Assembly (NCBI RefSeq): GCF_002021565.1
Contig: NZ_MSZX01000001.1
Coordinates: forward strand, 558,027 to 622,026
DNA length: 64,000 bases
Direction of reading: 5' to 3'
DNA from: Paenibacillus selenitireducens
Lineage (GTDB): Bacteria > Bacillota > Bacilli > Paenibacillales > Paenibacillaceae
A program made the translations under genes and the position numbers. Positions 33,557-42,296 of this stretch are shown here, in pieces (the first letter of the stretch is position 1; every line of letters begins with the position of its first letter). The notes below the pieces were generated by a model. That model was not told the origin of the DNA and ran no database searches. It worked only from the letters and a program-made list of their open reading frames with translations.

Positions 33557-34135
33557 ATGACGAGATTAGGAATTATACGGCACGGCAGTACAGCTTGGAA
33601 CAAAGAAGGCAGAGCACAAGGGAGTACGGATATCCCGCTGGATGAGGAAGGCTTGCTTCAAGCGGCACGATTAGGTGAGCGGATGCAGTCAGAACCTTGG
33701 GATATCATCATAACGAGCCCACTCGGAAGAGCAAGGCAAACCGCTGAACATATCGCTGCAAAAATAGGTTCGATCCCTTTACTTTTTGAGGATCAACTTC
33801 GCGAAGCAGGAGGCGGTCTGATTGAAGGGACGACAGTAGCCGAACGGATTGAGCGATGGGGCGAGGGTTGGCGAACACAAGATCTTGGCATGGAAAGCTC
33901 GGAGCAGGTGACGGCGAGAGGAACATCTTTTGTGGAGAATATCCTTCGTGAACATCCAGGTAAGAATATCCTCATCGTAAGTCATGGTTCGTTTATTCGG
34001 CATCTTCTTAAAGCCCTGCTTCCAACCTCCTATGCGCATGAATCGATTAAAAATACTTCGGTAACGAGTTTGCTGTACTCTGACCGCGCTTGGACTTGTG
34101 AGCTGTACAATTGTACGAAGCATTTGGATGAATGA
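33557..34135 (+). CDS. Histidine phosphatase family protein (phosphoglycerate mutase-like)
   Basis: A 192-residue member of the branch-1 histidine phosphatases. Catalytic RHG is in GIIRHGSTAWNKEG, the second Arg in TSPLGRARQTAEHIA, the Glu in LREAGGGLIEG, and the second His in VSHGSFIRHLL. Relatives include cofactor-dependent phosphoglycerate mutases and broad phosphatases; GGLIEG instead of the common G-x-WEG suggests a phosphatase. A TATAAT at 33504-33509 may be the promoter. The damaged 5'-nucleotidase gene begins 12 nt after its stop. Confidence 0.9.
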   Translation: MTRLGIIRHGSTAWNKEGRAQGSTDIPLDEEGLLQAARLGERMQSEPWDIIITSPLGRARQTAEHIAAKIGSIPLLFEDQLREAGGGLIEGTTVAERIERWGEGWRTQDLGMESSEQVTARGTSFVENILREHPGKNILIVSHGSFIRHLLKALLPTSYAHESIKNTSVTSLLYSDRAWTCELYNCTKHLDE

Positions 34136-34147
34136 GAGGACGCACGT

Positions 34148-34947
34148 ATGCCCTACGAAATTGAAAATAAATTTGTCATCGCTGTAGCTTCAAGCGCTTT
34201 ATTTGATTTGACAGAGTCGGATCAAGAGTTCCAACAACATGGAGAAGATGCCTATCGGGAATATCAACGCAAGCATGAACAGGTGGTACTAAACACCGGT
34301 GTGGCTTATCCACTTATCAAGCGATTATTAAGTATCGATGCCGAGGAGCAGCCAGTTGAGGTCGTTCTGTTATCTCGTAATGATCCGGATACGGGACTTC
34401 GCGTGTTCAAATCCATTGAGCATTACGGGTTGCCGATTAGCCGCGCAGCGTTCGTAACGGGGAATAATCCTTTCGAATATATCGAGGCTTTCAATGCCTC
34501 CTTATTTCTCTCAGGGAATCCGGAAGATGTGAAGGAAGCGGTGCAAAGAGGGCTGCCGGCCGGTTGTATATATCCAACGGATTTCATCGATGATGATGAG
34601 GATGATGAGTTACGCGTAGCCTTTGACTTTGATGGAATTATTGCCGATGATTCAGCCGAATCGGTGTATCAAAAAGGGGCGATCGGCTTGTTTCATGACC
34701 ATGAGCGAACGAACGCGTTAGAACCGTTGCCTGCGGGTCCATTGCTCCGCTTCTTTCAGGAGATATCGAAGCTTCAACGCCGCGAAATTGCTAAAAATAA
34801 TGCCAATCCCGCATATAAGCCGAAAATCCGAGTTGCGATTGTGACGGCAAGGAACGCACCGGCACATGAGCGTGTCATCACGACGCTGCGCGAATCGTTC
34901 CTTCCGTCCATGTCCCCTTCGGCGTAACGAATCGAGGGAAGAAGTAA
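34148..34947 (+). pseudogene. 5'-nucleotidase (pfam06189-type) with out-of-frame deletion near its 3' end
   Basis: The readable frame (34148-34927) gives 259 residues of a 5'-nucleotidase family usually near 310. VVLLSRNDPDTGLRVF, YGLPISRAAFVTG and VAFDFDGIIADDSAESVY (nucleophile region) are present. It follows the family up to VITTLRE and then turns to SFLPSMSPSA and stops. In another frame from 34891 the DNA reads RIVPSVHVPFGVTNRGKK and stops at 34947, which is the normal family C-terminus. So about 50 codons, including later catalytic residues, have been lost together with the frame. The product is probably inactive. Confidence 0.78.
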
Positions 34948-35074
34948 AGTGTGTTACTGGCGAGGCTGGGCATGAACTTAAAGAGTTTTTCTTTAGGGAC
35001 ATGTCTTTTTTTTGTGGAGAAAAAATCAGGCAGGGAGTCCAGATTGGGATCAAGTGTAATCCTACGATTATAAT

Positions 35075-35108
35075 CTACAATCTTGTAGGCATGATTTCCA
35101 GATTGTAG
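35075..35108. promoter_or_regulatory. Inverted repeat upstream of the GNAT gene
   Basis: CTACAATCT (35075-35083) and AGATTGTAG (35100-35108) are perfect 9-bp arms around 16 nt. It lies some 50 nt before the 35158 gene and could be an operator or a short hairpin. Confidence 0.4.
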
Positions 35109-35157
35109 TATTATGACCGTAGAACGGATTTAAAAAGGCTAAAGGAGAAGTATTGAA

Positions 35158-35622
35158 ATGGAATTACAGATTGTACCTTATGACATCAAGCATCATCAAA
35201 TCCCTTATGAATTATTAATGCTCGCGGACCCGTCCCGAAAAGTGATTGACTCCTATTTTCAACGAGGGTATTGTTTCTTAGCTTATCTGGGGGATTCGTG
35301 CGTCGGTGAATTCGTCTTATTGAAGACGCGCCCTGAGACCATCGAAATTGTGAACATTGCCGTTGATGAGGCATACCAAGGGCAAGGGATCGGGAAGAAA
35401 CTCGTGTACCAGGCTATTGAGGAAGCTAAGAACCTAGACGCTGCCACCATTGAGATTGGAACCGGGAATTCTAGCATGATGCAGCTTCGCCTATATCAAG
35501 CCTGCGGTTTCCGTATCACAGGTGTGGATATTGATTTTTTTGTCAAACACTATGATGAGGATATTATCGAGGATGGTATTCCATGTCGTGATATGATTAG
35601 GCTTTCGTTGGATACTCGCTGA
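35158..35622 (+). CDS. GNAT-family N-acetyltransferase
   Basis: A 154-residue acetyltransferase. IVNIAVDEAYQGQGIGKKLV is the acetyl-CoA-binding signature, and IEIGTGNSSMMQLRLYQACGFRI the following strand with its conserved YQxCGF ending. The C-terminal FFVKHYDEDIIEDGIPCRDMI resembles YvbK-type proteins of Bacillus. Substrate unknown. Start supported by AAAGGAG before the ATG. Probably a single gene. Confidence 0.88.
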   Translation: MELQIVPYDIKHHQIPYELLMLADPSRKVIDSYFQRGYCFLAYLGDSCVGEFVLLKTRPETIEIVNIAVDEAYQGQGIGKKLVYQAIEEAKNLDAATIEIGTGNSSMMQLRLYQACGFRITGVDIDFFVKHYDEDIIEDGIPCRDMIRLSLDTR

Positions 35623-35719
35623 CCGAGGCATAAGTGGTTTAGAGGATGAAGCTGCTTGGCTATGGTGTATGGATCATTTAGTTCGTGCGATTCATGGGTA
35701 AATGAGGAGGGGTTTTCGG

Positions 35720-36157
35720 ATGTTAAAGGAAGATTGTCTTGGCTGCCGGTTAGCCAACCATCTTACAGAGACGTACGTCATCTACGAAAATGATCTGCTC
35801 ACGTGTATTCTGGATATCGCCCCGATTCATGAAGGTCATATCCTGATCCTACCTAAACATCATGTTCAGGATCTCGACGAACTGGATCAGGCAACTGCCC
35901 TAGCGATCATGATCGCGTCGGCTGAGCTGTCGCGTGCCTTGAAAGCCTGCTACCAACCGGACGGCATTACGATCATGCAAAACGGAGGTTCATTTAATGA
36001 TTTAGGTCATTACCATATGCATGTATTCCCTCGTTTTGATGCAGATGGATTTGGCTGGGTGGAGCCGGTGCATGAGATCGACCTGCATGATCGTCTGGAT
36101 GCTACACATATGGATCTTAAGGAAGCATTGCAACGTATCCGTGTCGTACAAAAGTAA
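35720..36157 (+). CDS. HIT-family protein
   Basis: A 145-residue nucleotide-binding protein of the histidine-triad superfamily. The triad reads HYHMHVFPR (near residues 99-107). HEGHILILPKHHVQDLDEL and an N-terminal CLGCRLAN fit the Bacillus Hit/diadenosine polyphosphate hydrolase type. It likely cleaves nucleoside phosphoramidates or Ap4A-like compounds. ATG 35720 follows AGGAGG by 9 nt. Monocistronic, ending in a strong bidirectional terminator. Confidence 0.9.
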   Translation: MLKEDCLGCRLANHLTETYVIYENDLLTCILDIAPIHEGHILILPKHHVQDLDELDQATALAIMIASAELSRALKACYQPDGITIMQNGGSFNDLGHYHMHVFPRFDADGFGWVEPVHEIDLHDRLDATHMDLKEALQRIRVVQK

Positions 36158-36167
36158 GCTACATGCA

Positions 36168-36209
36168 AAGGGCCGCAGATCATTTAGATCTGTGGCCCTT
36201 CGTTTTTTA
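36168..36209 (+). terminator. Terminator between convergent genes
   Basis: GGGCCGCAGAT pairs with ATCTGTGGCCC (loop CATTTAG), followed by TTCGTTTTTT. The reverse reading has AAGGGCC with few T, so it mainly serves the HIT gene; its T run overlaps the stop of the minus-strand gene. Confidence 0.88.
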
Positions 36210-36503
36210 TATCGATTCCACAGGTTCTGCGGTCACCGTCAGCGTTCGATAAGTCTTTCCGAGCGAGGCTTTAATGGATGGCTGTTGACCAAGCTCCTGC
36301 TCGATTCTATATTCTCTAATGGCCTGACGTATTTTATAATCATCAATGGCTTTAATTCCGCCGAAAAGGAGTAGGATATAGCTGATGGCTGTCAAAAGAG
36401 AGAACAGCAGCCGGAGCTTGTTTTTCGAAAATACGGCATATAACAATGCGCCCAAGCTTGCGCAAAATACAGCAAGTGCGATGAAAAATATAAGGGTCCA
36501 CAT
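36207..36503 (-). CDS. Small membrane protein, unknown function
   Basis: A 98-residue protein with two predicted transmembrane helices (WTLIFFIALAVFCASLGALL and LRLLFSLLTAISYILLLFGG) and a basic-acidic soluble tail (KIRQAIREYRIEQELGQQPS). I recognise no family. It is convergent with the HIT gene; no operon partner. Confidence 0.6.
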   Translation of the reverse strand: MWTLIFFIALAVFCASLGALLYAVFSKNKLRLLFSLLTAISYILLLFGGIKAIDDYKIRQAIREYRIEQELGQQPSIKASLGKTYRTLTVTAEPVESI

Positions 36504-36606
36504 GAGTTGATCGCTCCAGATTCTATAAGATAGTGGCTAGGCTAAGATTACCATTGCTATTATATAGGGAGCTGTTCAGAAGTTCAATCCACAGGATCGG
36601 ATGCGA

Positions 36607-36637
36607 AAGGCCATAGATCCTTGCGATCGATGGCCTT
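36607..36637 (-). terminator. Probable terminator of the VTC-CotH-phosphatase operon
   Basis: AAGGCCATAGATC and GATCGATGGCCTT form a hairpin just past the metallophosphatase stop; the T run is short. Confidence 0.55.
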
Positions 36638-36650
36638 CACATAACGTTCA

Positions 36651-37898
36651 CTATTCTTCATCGTGCTGGATAACGAACGAATCTAATCGATTTCCTTCCA
36701 CGTCATAGGCTTGAAAAGTTAGCGTTCGATGATCTATCGTAATGCCTGCGAACATTTGCGATTCATTCTGAAAATGCACCTTGTGGTAGAATTGCTCTTT
36801 TTTCTGCTTATTGAATTTGGGACCTGATGCATTGGTTACGACGTAGACTGTACCTTCATGATGCTGTACGGGGCGATCCTCTTCCATCACGATTTTCCCG
36901 TTACGCAGGGGATAGGACCGCATATACTCGTGATTATGACCTTGCAGAACAAGATCGACTTGGAATTCATCGAACACCTTTACCCAATCCTTCAGATTTT
37001 TTGTGATATTTCCACCGTAGGCGGGCCGATGCATGGCAACAATTTTCCAAGGTTTATCCGTAGCTGCAAGATCCGCACGCAGCCACTCGGTCTGACCGTC
37101 AATATTCGATTCCGTATTCAGGACAGTGATATGCGCGTTACCATAATCGAACGAATAGTTCGTACCAGGCGTGGAATCCTCCGCTCCGTTGTCCGGAACG
37201 ATAAAGTGTGAAGTGAATCGCTCCGCATCTTCATTGATTTCTTCATGGTTGCCCGTGACGGGTTGAAGCGGGATTTGTTGCAGCCACGTGCGGGATTTCT
37301 GAAAGAAATAGTCCCATCCTTGTTCGTTGTCCGGATCTTCGGTTAAGTCTCCTCCATGCACAATGAAGCGTGCTTCAGGGAATTGCTGGAATGCACGATT
37401 TAACGTTTTTCCCCATAGATCGAAATCCTGTTCGGTCGTTCCTTGCGAATCCGTGATATGAATGAATGTAAAGGCTTCTGTGTCGTCGGCTTCCGTTAGA
37501 AATTGCGCAGGATCACTCCACTCGTTAGATTTACCGCTTCCTACGCGGTAGGAGTATTCCGTCCCAGGTGCAAGACCCGTTACAGTAACTTTATGAACGC
37601 CTTGCCATGTTCCTTTTGATGTCTCTATCGTGGTCGTTGAACCTTGAACCGTCATGACCTGATCCTGATTCCAATTTGCGGGATCTTTTCCTTGAATCAA
37701 CTGAAGGACTGTATCTGCGTTCGGATTCACGGTATACCAAGTAAACGCTCGGCTTGTTCGAGCATCGCCATGGATGGTCGTGACGATCGATTTCGGCTGA
37801 TGCTTGGCATCTGCTTTGATCCATTCGACCAAGAAGATGACGGCTAATATCATTAGAATTAGAACGATAATGCCAATGGTGCCCTTATGTTGGTGCAT
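36651..37898 (-). CDS. Membrane-anchored metallophosphatase, purple acid phosphatase-like
   Basis: 415 residues: one N-terminal membrane anchor (GIIVLILMILAVIFLVEW), a Fn3-like PAP N-terminal domain (about 40-135, GLAPGTEYSYRVG), then a calcineurin-type phosphoesterase (about 140-400). Metal motifs: HITDSQG, HGGDLTEDPDNE, TGNHEE, AMHRPAYGG and LQGHNHEY. The active site faces outward. It is the last gene of the minus-strand operon with VTC, DUF4956 and CotH, 72 nt downstream of CotH. An extracytoplasmic phosphatase in a polyphosphate/protein-phosphorylation operon is a suggestive combination. Confidence 0.88.
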   Translation of the reverse strand: MHQHKGTIGIIVLILMILAVIFLVEWIKADAKHQPKSIVTTIHGDARTSRAFTWYTVNPNADTVLQLIQGKDPANWNQDQVMTVQGSTTTIETSKGTWQGVHKVTVTGLAPGTEYSYRVGSGKSNEWSDPAQFLTEADDTEAFTFIHITDSQGTTEQDFDLWGKTLNRAFQQFPEARFIVHGGDLTEDPDNEQGWDYFFQKSRTWLQQIPLQPVTGNHEEINEDAERFTSHFIVPDNGAEDSTPGTNYSFDYGNAHITVLNTESNIDGQTEWLRADLAATDKPWKIVAMHRPAYGGNITKNLKDWVKVFDEFQVDLVLQGHNHEYMRSYPLRNGKIVMEEDRPVQHHEGTVYVVTNASGPKFNKQKKEQFYHKVHFQNESQMFAGITIDHRTLTFQAYDVEGNRLDSFVIQHDEE

Positions 37899-37970
37899 TT
37901 CATCCCCTCGCTTGAAAAGGCTTGATTTACGAGAACAATCCCGGAGGATGGTTCATACAGGTCAATATCC

Positions 37971-39725
37971 TTAGAGTCTTCTGCGATTATAGAATACCAC
38001 GAATGCACAAGACAAGAGGAGAATGACAATGGCGACACCTGTTGCAATTGCTTCTGTTGCACTTCCTTGCTGCTGCGTACCTTGGCCTTGCGGTCCGCCT
38101 GGGCCGCCGCCGCCCATACCGTTTGGACCGCCATTAGGCGGTTGGCCGCCGCCACCTCCAAAGCCGTCAGGAGGTTCCATCCCGCCTTGCTGAGCTTGGC
38201 CATTGTTTTGCGGATTAGCATCTCCGTCTTGCTGAGCTTGGCCATTGTTTTGCGGAATAGCGTTCGCGTCTTGCTGTGTTTGGCCGTTGTTTTGCGGATT
38301 AGCATTCGCATCTTGCTGAGCTTGCCCGTTAACCCCAACCTCATTACTGTTCGGAGCCATAGCAGGCATATCGCCGCCCATTTCACCGCGACCGCCTCGG
38401 CCACCTCCACCTCCGCCGAAGCCGCTGCTTCCGCTGCCAGACCCGTCTCCTGAGGAGGCTTTAGTCCCATCAAGCTGTTTAGCGATATTTTCGGTCTGCG
38501 TTGTATTGAATGAGACGACTTGGGTTACCCCCTTCTCATATTCATCGTAGGTGTAGAAGGCGGAGGGATCGGCTTTGACATAGGTTGAGATCATGTCTGA
38601 AATTTGCTGAATCCGCGTTGCGAATTGTTCCTTGGATAAATACCCTTCGAGCATATTTTGGACGATGTGATGGTACTTTTCCTTATAGGCTGTATTTTGC
38701 AGCAGTTTTGCAACCAGCGGCCGATCGGCGAGGGTACCTGATGTAGGTTCATCGATCAAGATGCCGGATCCGCCAAATCCTCCGAACGACATATTGTAGT
38801 CCCAAGGCAGCACGGAGAATATCCCTTTATTTTCATATAAATAATAGTTGTGTTTTTTCTCGGACAAATAGCTGTCCATGTTGCCTGCGACGGCATTCAA
38901 GGCGATGTATTTCAGCGCCTCATCCACGTCAAGTACGCGTTCATAATCGGAGCCGTTATTTAATACATCCAGCATCGTGAGAAGCACATCGTTATTCGAG
39001 GACGCTGACTTCAAATCAAGCCCCGTGTAAGATTTCAAATTTCCGAGCCAATTTAATTCACTGCCGGTACCGCCGTTTGCTTTATACAACGCGCCGTATG
39101 CGTTCCCGAAATTGCGTTCGAGATAAGCGTCCCCAATCTGTTCCACAGCCAGATAGAATCCCCAGAGTTTATCGTTCACATACACATTGACATACGAGAA
39201 CTTTGGTGTAGGTAAACCCATGGCCTCGGCCAGCTCATAGGACAGGAATTCACGCATATACGATGCGTCGCTGTAGTTGTTATTTAGGTTAATTTTACTG
39301 ATTCCATTGAGGGTTTGATTCACATACTCATCAAAGGATAGCTTGAAGCTGTATCGATCGGAGTCCGAATTGACAACGCTGGATAAACTGAGGTTTCCTT
39401 TGGTTCGTATGCCCACGTTCTTCAATATTTGTCCGTTATAATCTACGGTTGCTTCTTTGAATTCTTCTTGGCTGGCATGATCCAGCATGTCCTGAAAATC
39501 ATCAGGATCGACGGTGATTTTGACATCAATCACTTTATCCTTCGGAAATACCTTTTCATCCAATGGCTGTTCATTTTTCGCTGCGATGGAACCATCCTCG
39601 GTTACCTCCGTCGATGAAACAGGAGAGGAGGTGCTATTCCAAGCACATCCAGTTAACCCGAGCGTCAGAAGAATCGCACAGATACATAACAGAATGGATA
39701 TCTTTCTAGTTTTCATGTTGAACAC
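37971..39725 (-). CDS. CotH-family protein kinase-like lipoprotein
   Basis: About 584 residues. Signal with lipobox LTGCAW, then the CotH kinase-like domain (about 55-375: VDPDDFQDMLDHASQEEFKE, VGIRTKGNLSLSSV, YLAVEQIGDAYLERNFGN, then the metal/catalytic VLPWDYNMSFGG). The tail holds 14-residue repeats and Gly/Pro-rich sequence and ends with a membrane helix and RRR, so both ends are membrane-attached. Spore CotH phosphorylates coat proteins. In this family setting with VTC and DUF4956 it may act on cell-surface proteins or polyphosphate. The start is GTG 39725 or nearby (AAGGAG upstream); ATG 39713 is also possible. Confidence 0.88.
   Translation of the reverse strand: MFNMKTRKISILLCICAILLTLGLTGCAWNSTSSPVSSTEVTEDGSIAAKNEQPLDEKVFPKDKVIDVKITVDPDDFQDMLDHASQEEFKEATVDYNGQILKNVGIRTKGNLSLSSVVNSDSDRYSFKLSFDEYVNQTLNGISKINLNNNYSDASYMREFLSYELAEAMGLPTPKFSYVNVYVNDKLWGFYLAVEQIGDAYLERNFGNAYGALYKANGGTGSELNWLGNLKSYTGLDLKSASSNNDVLLTMLDVLNNGSDYERVLDVDEALKYIALNAVAGNMDSYLSEKKHNYYLYENKGIFSVLPWDYNMSFGGFGGSGILIDEPTSGTLADRPLVAKLLQNTAYKEKYHHIVQNMLEGYLSKEQFATRIQQISDMISTYVKADPSAFYTYDEYEKGVTQVVSFNTTQTENIAKQLDGTKASSGDGSGSGSSGFGGGGGGRGGRGEMGGDMPAMAPNSNEVGVNGQAQQDANANPQNNGQTQQDANAIPQNNGQAQQDGDANPQNNGQAQQGGMEPPDGFGGGGGQPPNGGPNGMGGGGPGGPQGQGTQQQGSATEAIATGVAIVILLLSCAFVVFYNRRRL
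38187..38328 (-). repeat. 42-bp in-frame tandem repeat in the CotH tail
   Basis: Three full units and a partial one (starting at 38187, 38229, 38271 and 38313) encode GQ(A/T)QQDxxxxPQNN. Period 42 nt, 14 residues. Such tracts change length by slippage. Confidence 0.9.
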
Positions 39726-39735
39726 CACCTGCTCC

Positions 39736-40437
39736 TTAGGATACGTAATCTCCGCTGTAGCTGATCAGTACGGCATTCTTCACGCCTGGCGTTTGCGAGA
39801 GTTGATTGACGAATGTTCCTTCTTGATCCCGTAAGCGGACTTCGAGGGTAAGTTCAATATTGTCAGGGGTAACGGTTTTCTGTTTGACATTGTATCGTTT
39901 AACGGATGTATTCATGTGCTGATGGATTTCTTTTTCCGTCCCGTCTCCGTCGATATTGACGACCAATAAGTACGGCGTTTCCGCGGACCCCCCTTTAACG
40001 AAGAAGAAGAGAATCAAGCCCACTATGACGGAAGAGACGATGGCTAGCATATAGAAGCCTGCACCTGTTACAATCCCCGCTGCTGCCGCCCAGAATAGAA
40101 AGATCAGATCTGTCGGGTCTTTGATCGGCGTTCTAAACCGAACAATGGACAATGCGCCGACCATACCCAAGGATAATACTAAATTGGAGTTAATCGCGAT
40201 AATCACGGTGGCGGTAATCATGGTCATGCCGATAAGTGAAGTATTAAAGCTCTTGGAGTATAAGACCCCACTGAATATGCGCTTATATAGGGTGTAAATG
40301 AAGAATCCGATAAGGAAGGCAATCCCTAAGGTAATGAGAATTTTGGAAATGCTGATGTCCGAAGTGAAATTTGACATGACGGATTTCTTGATCACATCCG
40401 AGAACGTGGTTGAGGTATTCGATGTTGTTGTGTCCAT
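39736..40437 (-). CDS. DUF4956 membrane protein
   Basis: A 233-residue protein with an N-terminal helix and three further helices (about 30-150), then a soluble ferredoxin-like domain (about 155-230). The signature LGMVGALSIVRFRTPIKDP is typical of DUF4956, proteins almost always encoded beside VTC-domain polymerases. It might form the membrane channel or scaffold for the polymer; that is inference. It lies 3 nt after the VTC gene and 10 nt before CotH, so translation is probably coupled. Confidence 0.9.
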   Translation of the reverse strand: MDTTTSNTSTTFSDVIKKSVMSNFTSDISISKILITLGIAFLIGFFIYTLYKRIFSGVLYSKSFNTSLIGMTMITATVIIAINSNLVLSLGMVGALSIVRFRTPIKDPTDLIFLFWAAAAGIVTGAGFYMLAIVSSVIVGLILFFFVKGGSAETPYLLVVNIDGDGTEKEIHQHMNTSVKRYNVKQKTVTPDNIELTLEVRLRDQEGTFVNQLSQTPGVKNAVLISYSGDYVS

Positions 40438-40440
40438 AGT

Positions 40441-41154
40441 TTAATAATCCTCCCAAGTGTTATATTTCAGAAATTTGCGGCACATCACATATTTGGAGGC
40501 CGACTGACGGTTCAGACCTTCGAGTTGTAGAGCGGTTTGGATATAGGCCGGAAGGTATTCGTCAAATTTGACTTCGAGAATCATCAGGTTCTCATCGATC
40601 GCTCGAACAGGTTTCAGGTTTCTATCGAACACATCAATGGCATGCAGACCTGTACGCAATTCTTTATCAAAGGTAATGCGAACATTACCGTTCTCGCAGA
40701 CGTAAGGCTCTCGGACATAGTCAACGATGACTTTGGGCCGAAGCAGATTGTGGTTCATTTCATGATAGATTTCCATCATAAGTGCGTGGTCAGGATGGTG
40801 TAATACTTCGTAATTCCCGGCAATAATGGAATCATACATGTCTCTTGTCAACGGGAATTTGACTTTGGCGATATAATCTCTGAATTTAATCTTTTTTTCG
40901 AAATGAATGATGCTGTCTTCCTTGTTATAAATCCGAATCCGATATTTGGACCGATCCCGAATCCCGCCCAATTTCTCATGCAGCGCTTTATTATTCAGAT
41001 CATCAAAATACAAACTCCGGATATGGTATTCCCCCGTCGGCCCGACATGTTTGTCTTGCTTCATGAGGTGTTTCAATCGTTGTCGCAGAATCATATATTG
41101 GTGCGGATGAACAAAAAACTTCAATTCATTTCGGTATTGCAGCGTCGTATTCAC
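40441..41154 (-). CDS. VTC-domain polyphosphate polymerase-like protein
   Basis: 237 residues, a lone VTC tunnel domain. Basic tunnel residues are visible: RNELKFFV, HIRSLYFDD, KYRIRIYNKED, HFEKKIKF, and Glu in MILEVKFDEYLP. In yeast Vtc4 this fold makes inorganic polyphosphate from ATP; bacterial members are found with DUF4956 and CotH and have less certain products. The GTG start follows AGAGGTGAG. It is the first gene of the operon. A TGTAAC-GTTTA-GTTACA inverted repeat lies 22 nt before it. Confidence 0.9.
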   Translation of the reverse strand: MNTTLQYRNELKFFVHPHQYMILRQRLKHLMKQDKHVGPTGEYHIRSLYFDDLNNKALHEKLGGIRDRSKYRIRIYNKEDSIIHFEKKIKFRDYIAKVKFPLTRDMYDSIIAGNYEVLHHPDHALMMEIYHEMNHNLLRPKVIVDYVREPYVCENGNVRITFDKELRTGLHAIDVFDRNLKPVRAIDENLMILEVKFDEYLPAYIQTALQLEGLNRQSASKYVMCRKFLKYNTWEDY

Positions 41155-41175
41155 TTTCTCACCTCTTTTCTGTCA

Positions 41176-41192
41176 TGTAACGTTTAGTTACA
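41176..41192. promoter_or_regulatory. Inverted repeat before the VTC operon, possible operator
   Basis: TGTAAC-GTTTA-GTTACA, perfect 6-bp arms with a 5-nt centre, 22 nt upstream of the first gene of the operon. The binding protein is not recognisable. Confidence 0.45.
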
Positions 41193-41396
41193 AGGGCAAT
41201 TATAAGGAGAGGGTATGAACAAACTATGAACTCAACCTAAGAAATATTTAATATTTGTAAAGGATCAAGAAACTTGCTGAAAATAAGGAGGGAGATGAGA
41301 AAATTTAAATATTGAAATGTTAAATTCATTTATGTCATGATTAAGGGATGAAACGTTGGACATTAGAGACACGTGGGTAGAAACGGAGACAATGAT

Positions 41397-42275
41397 GTGA
41401 AAAAGTTCAAAAAGTTCTATATCGAAATAACGAGCGTATGCAATCTCGCATGTACTTTCTGTCCTCAAACGGGGCGTAAGGCGAATTTCATCAAGGTGGA
41501 TGCGTTCACGAATATACTGGATCAAATTCAAGGCCATGCGGAATATATTTATTTTCATGTCAAAGGGGAGCCGCTCTTGCATCCCAAAATCGATCAGCTG
41601 CTAGATATCAGTCATGAGAAAGGGTTCAAAGTGAATATCACTTCGAATGGGACCTTATTGCACAAAAATAAGGAAAAGCTTCTTACGAAGCCTGCGCTAC
41701 GGCAGATGAATTTCTCGCTGCACAGCTTTGACGGACATGAGGGTTCCGAGAACAAAGAGGGATATGTGGGGATGGTTCTCGCTTTTGTGAAAGAAGCATT
41801 AGAGAAGACGAACATTATATTTTCACTCCGACTATGGAACTTGAATGAAGATAACGCGACGAATGTGGAGCGCAGCCGTAATCGTGAAATTCTGGAGATG
41901 ATTGAGCAAGAATTTAATCTGGATTATAAAATCGAGGAGCAATTCGAACGCGGCAGCGGGGTGAAGATCGCCGATCGTGTCTATATCAACATGGATCATG
42001 AATTTCAATGGCCAAGCCTGCATGCAGACGAAATTGAAGGGCCAGGGTTCTGTCACGGTCTTCGTAATCAAGCGGGGATTCTTGTGGATGGTACCGTCAT
42101 TCCTTGTTGCCTAGATGGTGAGGGTGTTATTAATCTAGGGAATGTGAACCAGACAAGTTTCTCCGAAATTATTGAGAGTGAACGTGCGAATAATTTAGTG
42201 GACGGGTTCTCAAGACGTGAAGTGGTGGAGGAACTGTGCAGGAAATGCGGCTACCGTCAACGTTTTAGTATATAA
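41397..42275 (+). CDS. Radical SAM/SPASM domain protein
   Basis: A 292-residue enzyme with the radical SAM cluster CNLACTFC close to the N-terminus and the motif KGEPLLHP, plus NITSNGTLL. A short SPASM-like C-terminal Cys set is visible: FCHGL, VIPCCLDGEG and CRKCGYR, which would hold one auxiliary cluster. SPASM proteins mature peptides or proteins, but no precursor peptide gene is seen nearby, so the substrate is open. GTG 41397 is preferred because GGAG lies 8 nt before it and homology begins at once (KKFKKFYIEITSVCN). An AlkD-like gene follows after 21 nt. Confidence 0.88.
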   Translation: MKKFKKFYIEITSVCNLACTFCPQTGRKANFIKVDAFTNILDQIQGHAEYIYFHVKGEPLLHPKIDQLLDISHEKGFKVNITSNGTLLHKNKEKLLTKPALRQMNFSLHSFDGHEGSENKEGYVGMVLAFVKEALEKTNIIFSLRLWNLNEDNATNVERSRNREILEMIEQEFNLDYKIEEQFERGSGVKIADRVYINMDHEFQWPSLHADEIEGPGFCHGLRNQAGILVDGTVIPCCLDGEGVINLGNVNQTSFSEIIESERANNLVDGFSRREVVEELCRKCGYRQRFSI

Positions 42276-42296
42276 AACAAGAAAGCAGGTGAACGT

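Noticed and set aside
34953-35030. Terminator at the GACATGTC palindrome followed by eight T
   Set aside because: The stem is an 8-nt self-complementary stretch without room for a loop; too weak to call.
37859-38473. 204-codon minus-strand frame overlapping the CotH tail
   Set aside because: It is the shadow of the low-complexity GQAQQDAN/Gly-rich coding repeat in another frame; composition is repetitive and it has no ribosome site or family resemblance.
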